DNA of 6,873 bases from Opitutus sp. GAS368 (GCA_945861235.1 CAMATV010000180.1:1-6873), one strand, 5' to 3'. Numbered from the stretch's first letter, positions 1 through 5,564 are shown. The notes: a model not told the origin generated them from the sequence alone. Numbers and translations are program-made.

Positions 1-1
1 G

Positions 2-148
2 CCCAACCAGCCGGCGGTCGCGGCCAAGCCGAAGCCGCCTCGGTCGAAACCAGCGATCCGCTTGGATGACCTCATTCCAAACGAGAAAGTCCTCGGCGGA
101 CGTCGCGTCACTTTTGGTGTCCGCACCAAACCCGTCAGCAAGTCATAA
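2..148 (+). CDS. C-terminal end of a small basic protein with an L-x-D-L-x7-G-G motif (partial)
   Basis: The frame is open from the left edge and ends at TAA 146-148, giving 48 visible residues; the start lies outside the window. The first 20 residues are rich in Pro, Lys and Ala. Then comes IRLDDLIPNEKVLGGRRV and a short basic tail ending KPVSKS. The motif L-x-D-L, seven residues, G-G recurs with exactly the same spacing in the next gene (176-349), so the two are probably related small proteins made side by side. No enzyme domain, membrane segment or signal peptide is visible in this part. Function is unknown. The conserved pre-GG segment with a variable tail superficially resembles leader regions of modified peptides, but that is only a resemblance. 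The frame assignment is supported by the stop, the shared motif and the continuous orientation with the next genes. Confidence 0.6.
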   Translation, partial: PNQPAVAAKPKPPRSKPAIRLDDLIPNEKVLGGRRVTFGVRTKPVSKS

Positions 149-175
149 CCACAAAAACAAAAACTCAGAGTCCCC

Positions 176-349
176 ATGAAAACGAAACAACCCGCCAGCA
201 GCAAAAAACAGAACGTCGCTCTGCGTGACCTCAAGACCACGAAGAATCCCAAGGGCGGCGCACCGTGCATCCCAAACAAAGGCCCAAGAATCCTCACGCC
301 CTCCGGGAGAGTGACCGTCACCGGGTCGGCAACAATTCAAGCTAGGTAG
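176..349 (+). CDS. small basic peptide (57 aa) with an L-x-D-L-x7-G-G motif
   Basis: ATG at 176, TAG at 347-349, 57 residues. The N-terminus is Lys-rich (MKTKQPASSKKQNVA). It is followed by LRDLKTTKNPKGGAP, which matches the L-x-D-L-x7-G-G pattern of the preceding partial gene. The C-terminal half is rich in Gly, Pro, Ser and Thr, with one Cys (residue 31) just after the GG. The start is the only ATG in frame. No good Shine-Dalgarno sequence precedes it; the upstream stretch 149-170 is A-rich instead, which can help initiation without one. The gene begins 27 bp after the previous stop and ends 20 bp before the glycosyltransferase start, so all are likely co-transcribed. No known domain is recognised. 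It could be a structural or regulatory peptide, or a precursor that gets modified; the sequence alone does not decide. Confidence 0.55.
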   Translation: MKTKQPASSKKQNVALRDLKTTKNPKGGAPCIPNKGPRILTPSGRVTVTGSATIQAR

Positions 350-369
350 ATAGCCTGCCGCCGGGCATC

Positions 370-1611
370 ATGCACGTCCTCTTCGTTCACCAAAACTTCC
401 CGGCCCAATTCGGCCATCTCGCCAGCCGCTTGGTAAAGCGCCACGGGTTTCGTTGCACCTTCGTGTCGGAGCGACCGGCGGGGAAGGTCGATGGCGTCCG
501 GCTGATTCAATACAAAGTCAAAGGCCGGGCGACGAAGCGCAGCCACCCCTGCAGCCGGACGTTTGAAAACTGCACGTGGCACGCGCACGCCGTTTACACG
601 GCGCTCAAGGCCCACCCGGAGATCAAGCCCGACCTGATCGTCGGCCACAGCGGTTTCGGCTCGACGCTGTTTCTGGCCGATCTTTACGGCTGTCCGATCA
701 TCAATTATTTCGAGTATTACTACCGCAGCCGCGATTCCGATTTGGATTTTCGTCCCGACCAGCCGGTCCTGCAACGCGATGTGCTGCGGGTGCGGGCCCG
801 CAATGCGATGATCCTTTGCGATCTCCAGACCTGCACGGCGGGCTACAGCCCGACCGAGTGGCAGCGGAGTCTTTTCCCACAGGAATACCAATCCAAGATT
901 CGGACGATCTTCGACGGCATCGACCGCGAATTCTGGTATCGCCGCAAGGTGCCGCGCTTCATCGGCGACCGGGAGATTCCCGCCGGCACGCGGATCGTGA
1001 CCTACGTCTCACGCGGCTTCGAGTCGATGCGCGGCTTCGACATTTTCATGCGGGTGGCGAAACGCATCTGCGCAGAGCGCAAGGATGTGATCTTCGTGGT
1101 CGTGGGCTCGGATCGCGTCTGCTACGGCGACGACCTGCGCCGCTGCAAAGCGAAGTCCTTCCTCAAGCACGTGCTCGCGCAGGACAAGTATGACCTGAAG
1201 CGCTTCATTTTCACCGGGCCGATTCTCGAATCGCAGCTCGTGGAGCTTTTCAGCCTGAGCGATCTCCATTTCTACCTGACCGTGCCCTTTGTGCTGAGCT
1301 GGTCGCTCATGAACGCGCTCGCCGTGGGCTGCACGGTGCTCGCCTCCGACACGGCGCCGGTCCGCGAGGTCATCCGGCACGGGCACAACGGCCTGCTCGC
1401 GGGATTTTTCGACGTCGACGAATTCACCCGGCAGGCGCTGCGGGTGCTGGACGCCCCGGCGGAGTTCCGGCCCCTCGGCCGGGCCGGCACCCGACTCATC
1501 GACAAAAAATACAGTCTCGCGAAGACGCTGCCGCAGATGGTGAAGTTTTTCCGGGAAACGGTGGCGCAACCTTCCAAACGCGGGCAGCAGAAGCCCGCTC
1601 GCCAGCAATGA
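370..1611 (+). CDS. GT-B glycosyltransferase, GT4-like, with 'FVHQNFP' N-terminal domain
   Basis: 413 residues, the usual size for a two-domain GT-B enzyme. The N-terminal acceptor domain opens with MHVLFVHQNFPAQFGHLA, the hallmark of the Glyco_trans_4_3 type (Pfam PF12000, from memory), and covers about residues 1-175. The C-terminal donor domain (Glycos_transf_1 type) covers about 205-395. It includes a beta-strand-rich core (VIFVVVGSD, residues 240-248) and the nucleotide-sugar-binding segment 'SDTAPVREVIRHGHNGLL' (326-343). Such enzymes transfer a sugar from an activated nucleotide donor, usually in surface polysaccharide or glycan synthesis in the cytoplasm; donor and acceptor are not predictable here. 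An oddity is that the segment normally reading L-L/M-E-A-M-A reads L-M-N-A-L-A, with Asn315 in place of the expected Glu. The tail 400-413 is basic and low-complexity. Its last codons overlap the next glycosyltransferase by ATGA, indicating translational coupling. ATG 370 is chosen because the conserved motif starts at residue 3. Confidence 0.88.
   Translation: MHVLFVHQNFPAQFGHLASRLVKRHGFRCTFVSERPAGKVDGVRLIQYKVKGRATKRSHPCSRTFENCTWHAHAVYTALKAHPEIKPDLIVGHSGFGSTLFLADLYGCPIINYFEYYYRSRDSDLDFRPDQPVLQRDVLRVRARNAMILCDLQTCTAGYSPTEWQRSLFPQEYQSKIRTIFDGIDREFWYRRKVPRFIGDREIPAGTRIVTYVSRGFESMRGFDIFMRVAKRICAERKDVIFVVVGSDRVCYGDDLRRCKAKSFLKHVLAQDKYDLKRFIFTGPILESQLVELFSLSDLHFYLTVPFVLSWSLMNALAVGCTVLASDTAPVREVIRHGHNGLLAGFFDVDEFTRQALRVLDAPAEFRPLGRAGTRLIDKKYSLAKTLPQMVKFFRETVAQPSKRGQQKPARQQ
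1580..1598 (+). promoter_or_regulatory. hairpin just upstream of the coupled start at 1608
   Basis: A perfect 6-bp stem, GCGGGC (1580-1585) with GCCCGC (1593-1598), has a 7-nt loop. It lies inside the end of the first glycosyltransferase gene, 9 nt before the ATG of the second. It covers where a ribosome binding site would be, so the second gene may depend on ribosomes arriving from the first to open it. This is inference from position; in GC-rich DNA such a stem can also arise by chance. Confidence 0.3.
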
Positions 1612-2294
1612 TCGAAATCGTCGCCGCTTCCCCCAAGTCGGAGCACCAATTCTACGCGGCTGCTCCTCTAGGGATTTCCCTGCGGCGGCTCGCCGCCGAC
1701 AAGCGCATTGCCGGACGGATTTGCTTTGGTAACACCGGCGCGAAGAAGGACGGGTTGCCCGCGATCTTCAACCGCCAGATCGCCGCCGCTGGGCGCGAGG
1801 CGATCATCGTCTTCACCCACGACGATGTCTGGTTGGACGACTGCTTTCTGGCCGACCGATTGGTCGAGGCGTTGAAGCACTTCGACGTCGTGGGCGTGGC
1901 GGGCAATCGGAGAATCCTGCCGCACCAGCCGGCGTGGGCCTTCGTCGATGAGAAATTCACTTGGGACGAGCCGAAGCATCTGAGCGGGGCGGTGGCCCAC
2001 GGGGCGAACGCCGGTGGAGCGATTTCCCATTTCGGGCCGACGCCGGCGCGCTGCGAATTGCTCGACGGAGTATTTCTCGCCGTGAAGGCCTCCGTCCTCG
2101 CCAAGCACACGTTGCGCTTTAACGAGCGGCTGAGGTTTCATTTCTACGACATGGATTTCTGCCGCGAGGCGAAACGCCGCGGCCTGCGGCTCGGCACGTG
2201 GCCGATCGCGATCACGCACGCCAGCGGCGGCGCATTCGGCAGTGCACAGTGGAGCAAAGAGCGGCGGGTTTATTTCAAGAAATGGAAGTCGTGA
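1608..2294 (+). CDS. short GT-A-like glycosyltransferase (GT2-related, Glyco_tranf_2_5 type)
   Basis: 228 residues. It starts with MIEIVAASPK and carries a likely metal/nucleotide-binding acidic motif at the end of a hydrophobic strand, IIVFTHDDVWL (residues 66-76, His71-Asp72-Asp73), in the position of the DxD motif of GT-A enzymes. A later segment, CELLDGVFLAVKASVL (149-164), is followed by FHFYDMDFCREAKRRGLRLG (177-196). This matches the 'x-x-D-x-D/E-F-C-x-R-A' helix that usually supplies the catalytic base in GT2-like enzymes; Asp181 and Asp183 are candidates. It is shorter than a full GT2 enzyme, has no membrane segment and resembles the Glyco_tranf_2_5 family (PF13712, recalled rather than searched). 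The start overlaps the previous stop as ATGA, so the two transferases are likely made in fixed proportion and act on the same glycan. Donor and acceptor are unknown. Confidence 0.82.
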   Translation: MIEIVAASPKSEHQFYAAAPLGISLRRLAADKRIAGRICFGNTGAKKDGLPAIFNRQIAAAGREAIIVFTHDDVWLDDCFLADRLVEALKHFDVVGVAGNRRILPHQPAWAFVDEKFTWDEPKHLSGAVAHGANAGGAISHFGPTPARCELLDGVFLAVKASVLAKHTLRFNERLRFHFYDMDFCREAKRRGLRLGTWPIAITHASGGAFGSAQWSKERRVYFKKWKS

Positions 2295-2332
2295 CCGCCG
2301 ACAGCACTCTTCATCCAAGCATCCAAATCCCC

Positions 2333-2347
2333 CGGCGCTCCGCGCCG
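2333..2347. repeat. short perfect GC-rich hairpin between the glycosyltransferase and the methyltransferase remnant
   Basis: CGGCGC (2333-2338), loop TCC, GCGCCG (2342-2347). No T-run follows on the + strand, so it is not a convincing intrinsic terminator. It could slow or attenuate transcription between the two genes. Just before it the word CATCCAA occurs twice (in 2312-2328). Confidence 0.35.
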
Positions 2348-2358
2348 CTCAGCTTCCA

Positions 2359-2520
2359 ATGACCCGAACGCAAGTGATCAACCGGATCATCCGGACGAAG
2401 GGCTACAAGACTTACCTCGAAATTGGGGTGAGCACCCGAAACCCGTCCGCATGCGGAACAAGACAAAGGGGTCAAACTTTGCAATTTGCACTTGCTGGTT
2501 CGATCCGGCGAGAGCGGTGA
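2359..2520 (+). pseudogene. 5' fragment of a SAM-dependent methyltransferase gene, truncated after ~24 codons
   Basis: ATG at 2359 opens MTRTQVINRIIRTKGYKTYLEIGV, which is the typical start of small class I methyltransferases of the Methyltransf_24 type often found among glycan genes. 'YLEIGV' is the first SAM-binding strand and glycine motif. From about 2431 the frame continues only as STRNPSACGTRQRG and unrelated residues to TGA 2518-2520, 53 codons in all. The rest of the SAM fold (roughly 150 or more residues) is absent. The break coincides with sequence resembling mobile-element flanks (2455-2490). Co-orientation with the two glycosyltransferases suggests that the intact gene once methylated a sugar in the same pathway. 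A gene caller may instead start this frame at ATG 2242, inside the glycosyltransferase; that is less likely because the family-like N-terminus begins at 2359. Confidence 0.6.
2455..2490. other. possible mobile-element flank (REP-associated transposase-like signature)
   Basis: The stretch ACAAAGGGGTCAAACTTTG followed by the palindrome TGCAATTTGCA (2480-2490) is more AT-rich than its surroundings. It resembles short 'AAAGGGGTCA' sequences that I recall upstream of REP-associated tyrosine transposase genes. It starts right where the methyltransferase homology ends. No transposase remains here, so if the memory is right this is only a scar. It is recognised from memory, not by comparison. Confidence 0.3.
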
Positions 2521-2884
2521 CACTTAAGGCCGTCGGGGCAAAGACGTCACACCAGCGGATCAGCCCTTAACCTCTGGAGTACGCTCGTGAAGTTTTCCCG
2601 CTGCGGCCGCTTTGTCGCCGCGTTTTACATCGCCCACGTAGGGGCTGACTGCAGCCGGTGCGCCCCTGTGCAGTTGCTCCGCAGTCCGGCGATTGGGAGC
2701 ACTGCACCGGCGTTTGAGCCATGCAGCCAGCGCGATCTTCCACGCGGCGGATTTCGGCTCAGCGGCCAGTGGAATCAAGGCACACACTCCCCCGTGCGAT
2801 TACTCTGAGCCATTCCGGGGCGGGCTGGTCTGGATGAGCCATGCACGCCTCCGTGCGTATCTAGTGACGCTGGGCGCCCCCCAT
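2521..2884. other. non-coding, probably scarred intergenic stretch
   Basis: About 360 bp between the + and - strand blocks. Short open frames exist (for example 73 codons on + from 2587), but their residue composition is Cys- and Arg-rich without any recognisable domain. They have no ribosome binding site, so I do not call a gene. The stretch contains a 58-bp imperfect hairpin (2654-2711) and three copies of the word TGAGCCAT (2715, 2806, 2835), the outer two extended to TGAGCCATGCA and exactly 120 bp apart. A small stem GCACG-CCTC-CGTGC overlaps the last copy. This looks like debris of a repeat or mobile element. Confidence 0.4.
2654..2711. repeat. 58-bp imperfect inverted repeat with unpaired bases on one arm
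   Basis: The right arm GGAGCACTGCACCGGC (2696-2711) pairs with a left arm made of GCCGGTGC (2654-2661) and AGTTGCTCC (2672-2680). The left arm is interrupted by ten extra bases, 2662-2671, and has one extra T. The loop is 2681-2695. The interrupted arm can also pair in a shifted register (GTGCAG with CTGCAC), so two alternative folds compete. A recombination or mobile-element hairpin is possible; the ends of integron attC sites are not found. Confidence 0.5.
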
Positions 2885-2889
2885 CTAAC

Positions 2890-2916
2890 CCATTAAAATC
2901 AATGGCCCGTTTTTTT
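2890..2916 (+). terminator. weak terminator-like stem with T-run (+ strand)
   Basis: CCATT (2890-2894) and AATGG (2901-2905) form a 5-bp stem. After CCCG it is followed by seven Ts (2910-2916) in the + direction. The stem is short and the gap to the T-run is longer than usual, so it would be a poor terminator. It sits between the convergent blocks, where termination of the + strand unit would be expected. Confidence 0.3.
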
Positions 2917-2934
2917 GGCTTTCAGCCCCGTGGT

Positions 2935-3804
2935 TTACTGGGGAGTTACGGCGCGTTGGTGCTTGAGCAGCCACGTGTAGAGTGCGGGGTTGTGGTAGGT
3001 CTCCGTCCACGAGTCGTGCGTGGCCTCGGGATAAACCGTGAGTTGGAGATCGGTAACGCCGGAACTTTTGAGGGCGGCAACCATCGTCTCGGATTCTGCG
3101 AGGGCGACGGTGGGGTCTTTGGCTCCGTGGAAGGCCCAGACACCGAGGCTGAGTAAGGCGGATTTCTTTTCCCGGAAGGCGCGGCGCACATCGGTGGGAT
3201 TGCCGCCGCCGCAGATCGGCACGATGGCGGCGAAGCGTTCGGGGAATTTCATCGCGACACTCCACGTGCCGAAGCCGCCCATGCTGAGGCCGGAGAGGTA
3301 GTGGCGGGTGGGGTCAGTCCGGTGCTTTGCCGTGATTTCGTCGAGGAGCGCGAGCACGCCGTCGTCATCCCACCAGGTGCCGGCGGGGCATTGCGGTGAG
3401 ACCACGATGAAGTTGGCTTTCAGGAAGGCGGCGGATTGTTCGCGTCGGTCGCGGGCCTCGGCGGTTTCAGGCGCGGATGCGCGCGGGGCCTTGGTGCCCG
3501 GCGTGGGCGTGGTGGGCGGGACGGGGCCGCGGATGAGCTTGGGCGGGCCGTGGACGGCGACTTTCCATAGATCGGTGCCGCGCTCGCCGGCGCCGTGGAG
3601 AAATAGAATCACGGGCCAAGTCTTGTTGGCGGCCGCATCGTAGCCGGTGGGGAGAGAAAGCAGGTAGTGGTAGCCGACCTTCTTGGTAATGATTTTTTCG
3701 AACGACGCGACGGATTGGGTCTCCGCGGCGGGGGCGAGCGGCGCGGCGCAGAGTGTGAGCAGCGTGAGCAGCGGTGCGGAGACGAAGGGCGGGATAATGC
3801 GCAT
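2935..3804 (-). CDS. secreted alpha/beta hydrolase (esterase / dienelactone-hydrolase-like)
   Basis: 289 residues. Residues 1-27 form a signal peptide: MRIIPP, a hydrophobic Leu/Ala core, and a likely cut near APAAE. The mature part is an alpha/beta hydrolase. The oxyanion-hole strand is VILFLHGAGERG (65-76), the nucleophile elbow is SGLSMGGFG (171-179, Ser174), the acid is in HGAKDPTV (Asp230), and the histidine is in EATHDSW (His263). The complete triad suggests an active enzyme. The 'HGAGERG' and 'GLSMGG' pair is typical of predicted peptidase/feruloyl-esterase-like proteins (LpqC/PHB-depolymerase-like group) acting on polymers outside the cytoplasm; the substrate is unknown. Residues 92-122 are a Pro/Thr/Ala-rich insertion between two core strands, probably a surface loop. 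No Shine-Dalgarno sequence precedes the ATG, but the signal peptide fits this start. The upp stop lies 103 bp upstream with a palindrome between, so co-transcription is uncertain. Confidence 0.88.
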   Translation of the reverse strand: MRIIPPFVSAPLLTLLTLCAAPLAPAAETQSVASFEKIITKKVGYHYLLSLPTGYDAAANKTWPVILFLHGAGERGTDLWKVAVHGPPKLIRGPVPPTTPTPGTKAPRASAPETAEARDRREQSAAFLKANFIVVSPQCPAGTWWDDDGVLALLDEITAKHRTDPTRHYLSGLSMGGFGTWSVAMKFPERFAAIVPICGGGNPTDVRRAFREKKSALLSLGVWAFHGAKDPTVALAESETMVAALKSSGVTDLQLTVYPEATHDSWTETYHNPALYTWLLKHQRAVTPQ

Positions 3805-3863
3805 GGGTAATTTGAGGTTGAGGGTGAGGACGGTGGAGAGGGTGCTATGAGCGATGCAAACGC

Positions 3864-3898
3864 GGACGGCTGCGGAGAGCGCCGTCCTTACCTTTTTT
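3864..3898. repeat. GC-rich intergenic palindrome with adjoining T-run
   Basis: GGACGGC (3864-3870) pairs with GCCGTCC (3881-3887). Two further GC pairs can form inside, leaving one bulged T and a GGAGA loop. On the + strand it is followed by TTACC and six Ts (3893-3898), but no + strand gene ends here. The - strand gene upp ends just beside it (3908), and on that strand the downstream sequence has only three Ts. It could be a weak terminator for upp or a copy of a dispersed palindromic repeat; similar 'GGACGGCGCTCTCCG' words are familiar to me from Opitutaceae-like genomes, recalled only. Confidence 0.5.
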
Positions 3899-3907
3899 GA
3901 CGCCGGT

Positions 3908-4528
3908 TCACGTGCCGTAGAGGCGGTCGCCGAAATCTCCGAGGCCGGGGAGGATGTATTTTTTCGCGTTGAGGGCGCGATCGTGGGCGGCCGTGTGGAT
4001 CACGGTGCCGGGGTGTTGACGTTCCACTTCGGCGACGCCTGCGGGGCTGCTCACGATGCAGATGAGGGCGGGATGGATGGCGCCGTTTTGTTTCAAGACG
4101 GTGAGGGCCTGCACGGCGCTGCCTCCGGTGGCGAGCATGGGATCGACGGCGAAGACGTGGCGGCCGGCGAGGGGCGGAAGTTTGCAGTAGTAGCTGCGGG
4201 CTTGGGCGGTCTCATGGTCGCGCTCGAGGCCGATGTAGCCGACGCTCACGTCGGGGAAGAGATCGGTGAAGGGCTGCAACATACCGAGACCGGCGCGGAG
4301 AATCGGGACGACGACGAGCGGCTGCGGGTGGAGGACGCGGGACGTGATCGTTTCGAGCGGGGTGGCGATTTGCTTCTCCTCGGTCGCGATCGCGCGCGTG
4401 GCTTCGATCGCGAGCAAGAGGCTGATCTGGTAGGCGAGCGTGCGAAACGTCGCGGGCTTCGTGGTCTGATCGCGCAGGTGGGTGATGATGTGCGCGGCGA
4501 GCGGATGAGAGAGGATATGCAGGGGCAT
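3908..4528 (-). CDS. upp: uracil phosphoribosyltransferase
   Basis: 206 residues, nearly the length of E. coli Upp (208). It makes UMP and pyrophosphate from uracil and PRPP in the cytoplasm, the key pyrimidine base salvage step. Motifs in order are VVVPILRAGLGM (72-83), the PRPP-binding loop VFAVDPMLATGGSA (125-138) with the two acidic/Thr positions of type I PRTases, HTAAHDRALN (178-187), and the uracil-binding C-terminus PGLGDFGDRLYGT (194-206). The last is almost identical to the E. coli ending. Nothing essential is missing. ATG 4526-4528 (complement) gives the usual N-terminus (short lead, then L-x-H-P-L). No clear Shine-Dalgarno sequence is visible. It lies 40 bp downstream of the deoxyribosyltransferase-like gene and is probably co-transcribed with it. 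Confidence 0.96.
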   Translation of the reverse strand: MPLHILSHPLAAHIITHLRDQTTKPATFRTLAYQISLLLAIEATRAIATEEKQIATPLETITSRVLHPQPLVVVPILRAGLGMLQPFTDLFPDVSVGYIGLERDHETAQARSYYCKLPPLAGRHVFAVDPMLATGGSAVQALTVLKQNGAIHPALICIVSSPAGVAEVERQHPGTVIHTAAHDRALNAKKYILPGLGDFGDRLYGT

Positions 4529-4568
4529 TGGGGCTGGGGTCTGGACGATGGCGTCTGGGCGATAGGGG

Positions 4569-5267
4569 TTACAACAAGTCGCGTTCTACTTTTCCTTCGA
4601 GGTGTTGTTCGAATTCCTTGCGGAGGGCTTTTTCTTTGCCGCGCAGTCCCGGCAAAATTGAAAGCCAGTGGTAGGCTTCTTCGCGGAGGTGTTTGGGCAT
4701 CACCGGCTCCATCGTGAGCACCCGGTCGAGGGCGCGCACGCATTGGGCGGCGACCTGTTCGCAGACGTGTTGGGCGTCGACGGAGCTGTGCTGGCCGGCG
4801 AGCCGAGCGACCGCATCGGGCTGACGGCGACGTCGCTTCATCGCCGCCGAATAGGCGAGCAGGCTGGGGACGATGACGTTGGTCGTGCGGGGAAAATAAC
4901 TCGTCATGAGGTTCCACGGTTCATCGCTGAAATCGCCGTTGCTGCGCAGGTCGGTACGCAGGAGCACGGACGGAATATCGGCGAATTTCGCGATCATGAA
5001 TTCGACGACGGTGCCGCTGTCGAGTTCGGTGCCGTCGTAGTTAAACAGGCCGAGGTCGCAGCCGATGAGGGCGCGGAGGTCTTGGTCGCGGATGGTGCGC
5101 CCGCTGCGACCGCGGGGGAGGAGATCTTGCGGGAGCAGGCAGCGGTATTTGCCGTGGGATTTTTCGTAGATGGCCTCGGCGAGCCAAGCGTTGCCGATGA
5201 GATGCTTCAGCGAAAAAAGTTCGCCGCCGAAATAAACCGAGTACGTGCGTTTTGTTGTTTTCTTCAT
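4569..5267 (-). CDS. nucleoside 2-deoxyribosyltransferase-like protein with C-terminal extension
   Basis: 232 residues from ATG 5267. Residues 8-135 fit the nucleoside 2-deoxyribosyltransferase fold (PF05014). The first strand is TYSVYFGGELF (8-18). It is followed by the helix LIGNAWLAEAIYEK (23-36), the acidic turn LGLFNYDGTELDSGT (72-86), and VVEFMIAKFADIPSVLLRTD (87-106). Glu89 sits where the family's nucleophilic Glu lies (D-x-G-T-x-x-E), and Tyr9 and Asp78 are plausible active-site partners. Family members move deoxyribose between bases or hydrolyse deoxynucleotides; the exact substrate cannot be told. Residues 140-232 are a charged, mainly helical extension not found in the short (~150 aa) enzymes. 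I prefer ATG 5267 to the in-frame ATG 5432, because the fold begins directly after it and the 55 residues in between are Arg/Pro/Ser-rich and not protein-like. upp follows after 40 bp, pointing to base and nucleoside salvage. Confidence 0.8.
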   Translation of the reverse strand: MKKTTKRTYSVYFGGELFSLKHLIGNAWLAEAIYEKSHGKYRCLLPQDLLPRGRSGRTIRDQDLRALIGCDLGLFNYDGTELDSGTVVEFMIAKFADIPSVLLRTDLRSNGDFSDEPWNLMTSYFPRTTNVIVPSLLAYSAAMKRRRRQPDAVARLAGQHSSVDAQHVCEQVAAQCVRALDRVLTMEPVMPKHLREEAYHWLSILPGLRGKEKALRKEFEQHLEGKVERDLL

Positions 5268-5564
5268 GCGGCGCTGCGGGTGAGAAAGTGCCGAACGCCG
5301 GCGTGGCTCAACGCGAAACTGGCGGTGGGGCGGGGCGTGATCACGCCGGTGCGGCGCGGGGCTCGTGCTGGCGATCGTCGTGAGTTTGGAGAAAACCTCA
5401 CCCGCACGGATCGAGCGCGCAGACGATCTCATGCCGACCGGCGAGTGGCCCTCGAGATCGAGCGCGGCGGCGTCCGCCCGACGCTCGCCTTTCTATCAGA
5501 CAGGACCCACCGGAGTGCCGCGAAAATCGTGACCTTCGAAAACGGTCTGCCGCGCCGCCACCCG
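5268..5564. other. intergenic region between the cyclophilin and deoxyribosyltransferase-like genes
   Basis: 297 bp without a gene I can support. It should hold the promoter of the - strand deoxyribosyltransferase-upp pair, but I see no clear -35/-10 pair; the closest to a -10 is TGATAG on the - strand near 5495. Long open frames run through it in several frames, as expected at this GC content, including an upstream extension of the deoxyribosyltransferase frame to 5432. The small palindrome CTCG-AGAT-CGAG is near 5450-5461. Confidence 0.35.

Noticed and set aside
2242..2520. 92-codon frame starting inside the second glycosyltransferase gene.
   Set aside because: The first 39 codons lie in another frame of the transferase gene and the spacer; the family-like N-terminus begins at 2359.
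2587..2808. 73-codon + strand open frame as a gene.
   Set aside because: No ribosome binding site, Cys/Arg/Ser-rich composition, no recognisable domain, and it overlaps the long hairpin.
2521..2900. Possible integron attC site around the 58-bp hairpin.
   Set aside because: ATCTAAC (2882-2888) fits one end of the attC consensus, but no matching GTTRRRY end lies at a suitable distance, and no integrase or cassette gene is seen.
3854..4717. 287-codon + strand open frame opposite upp.
   Set aside because: It is antisense to the clearly recognised upp gene and arises from GC-rich codon structure.
5268..5432. Longer N-terminus for the deoxyribosyltransferase-like protein.
   Set aside because: The 55 extra residues are Arg/Pro/His/Ser-rich with no signal peptide or domain, and the fold begins right after ATG 5267.
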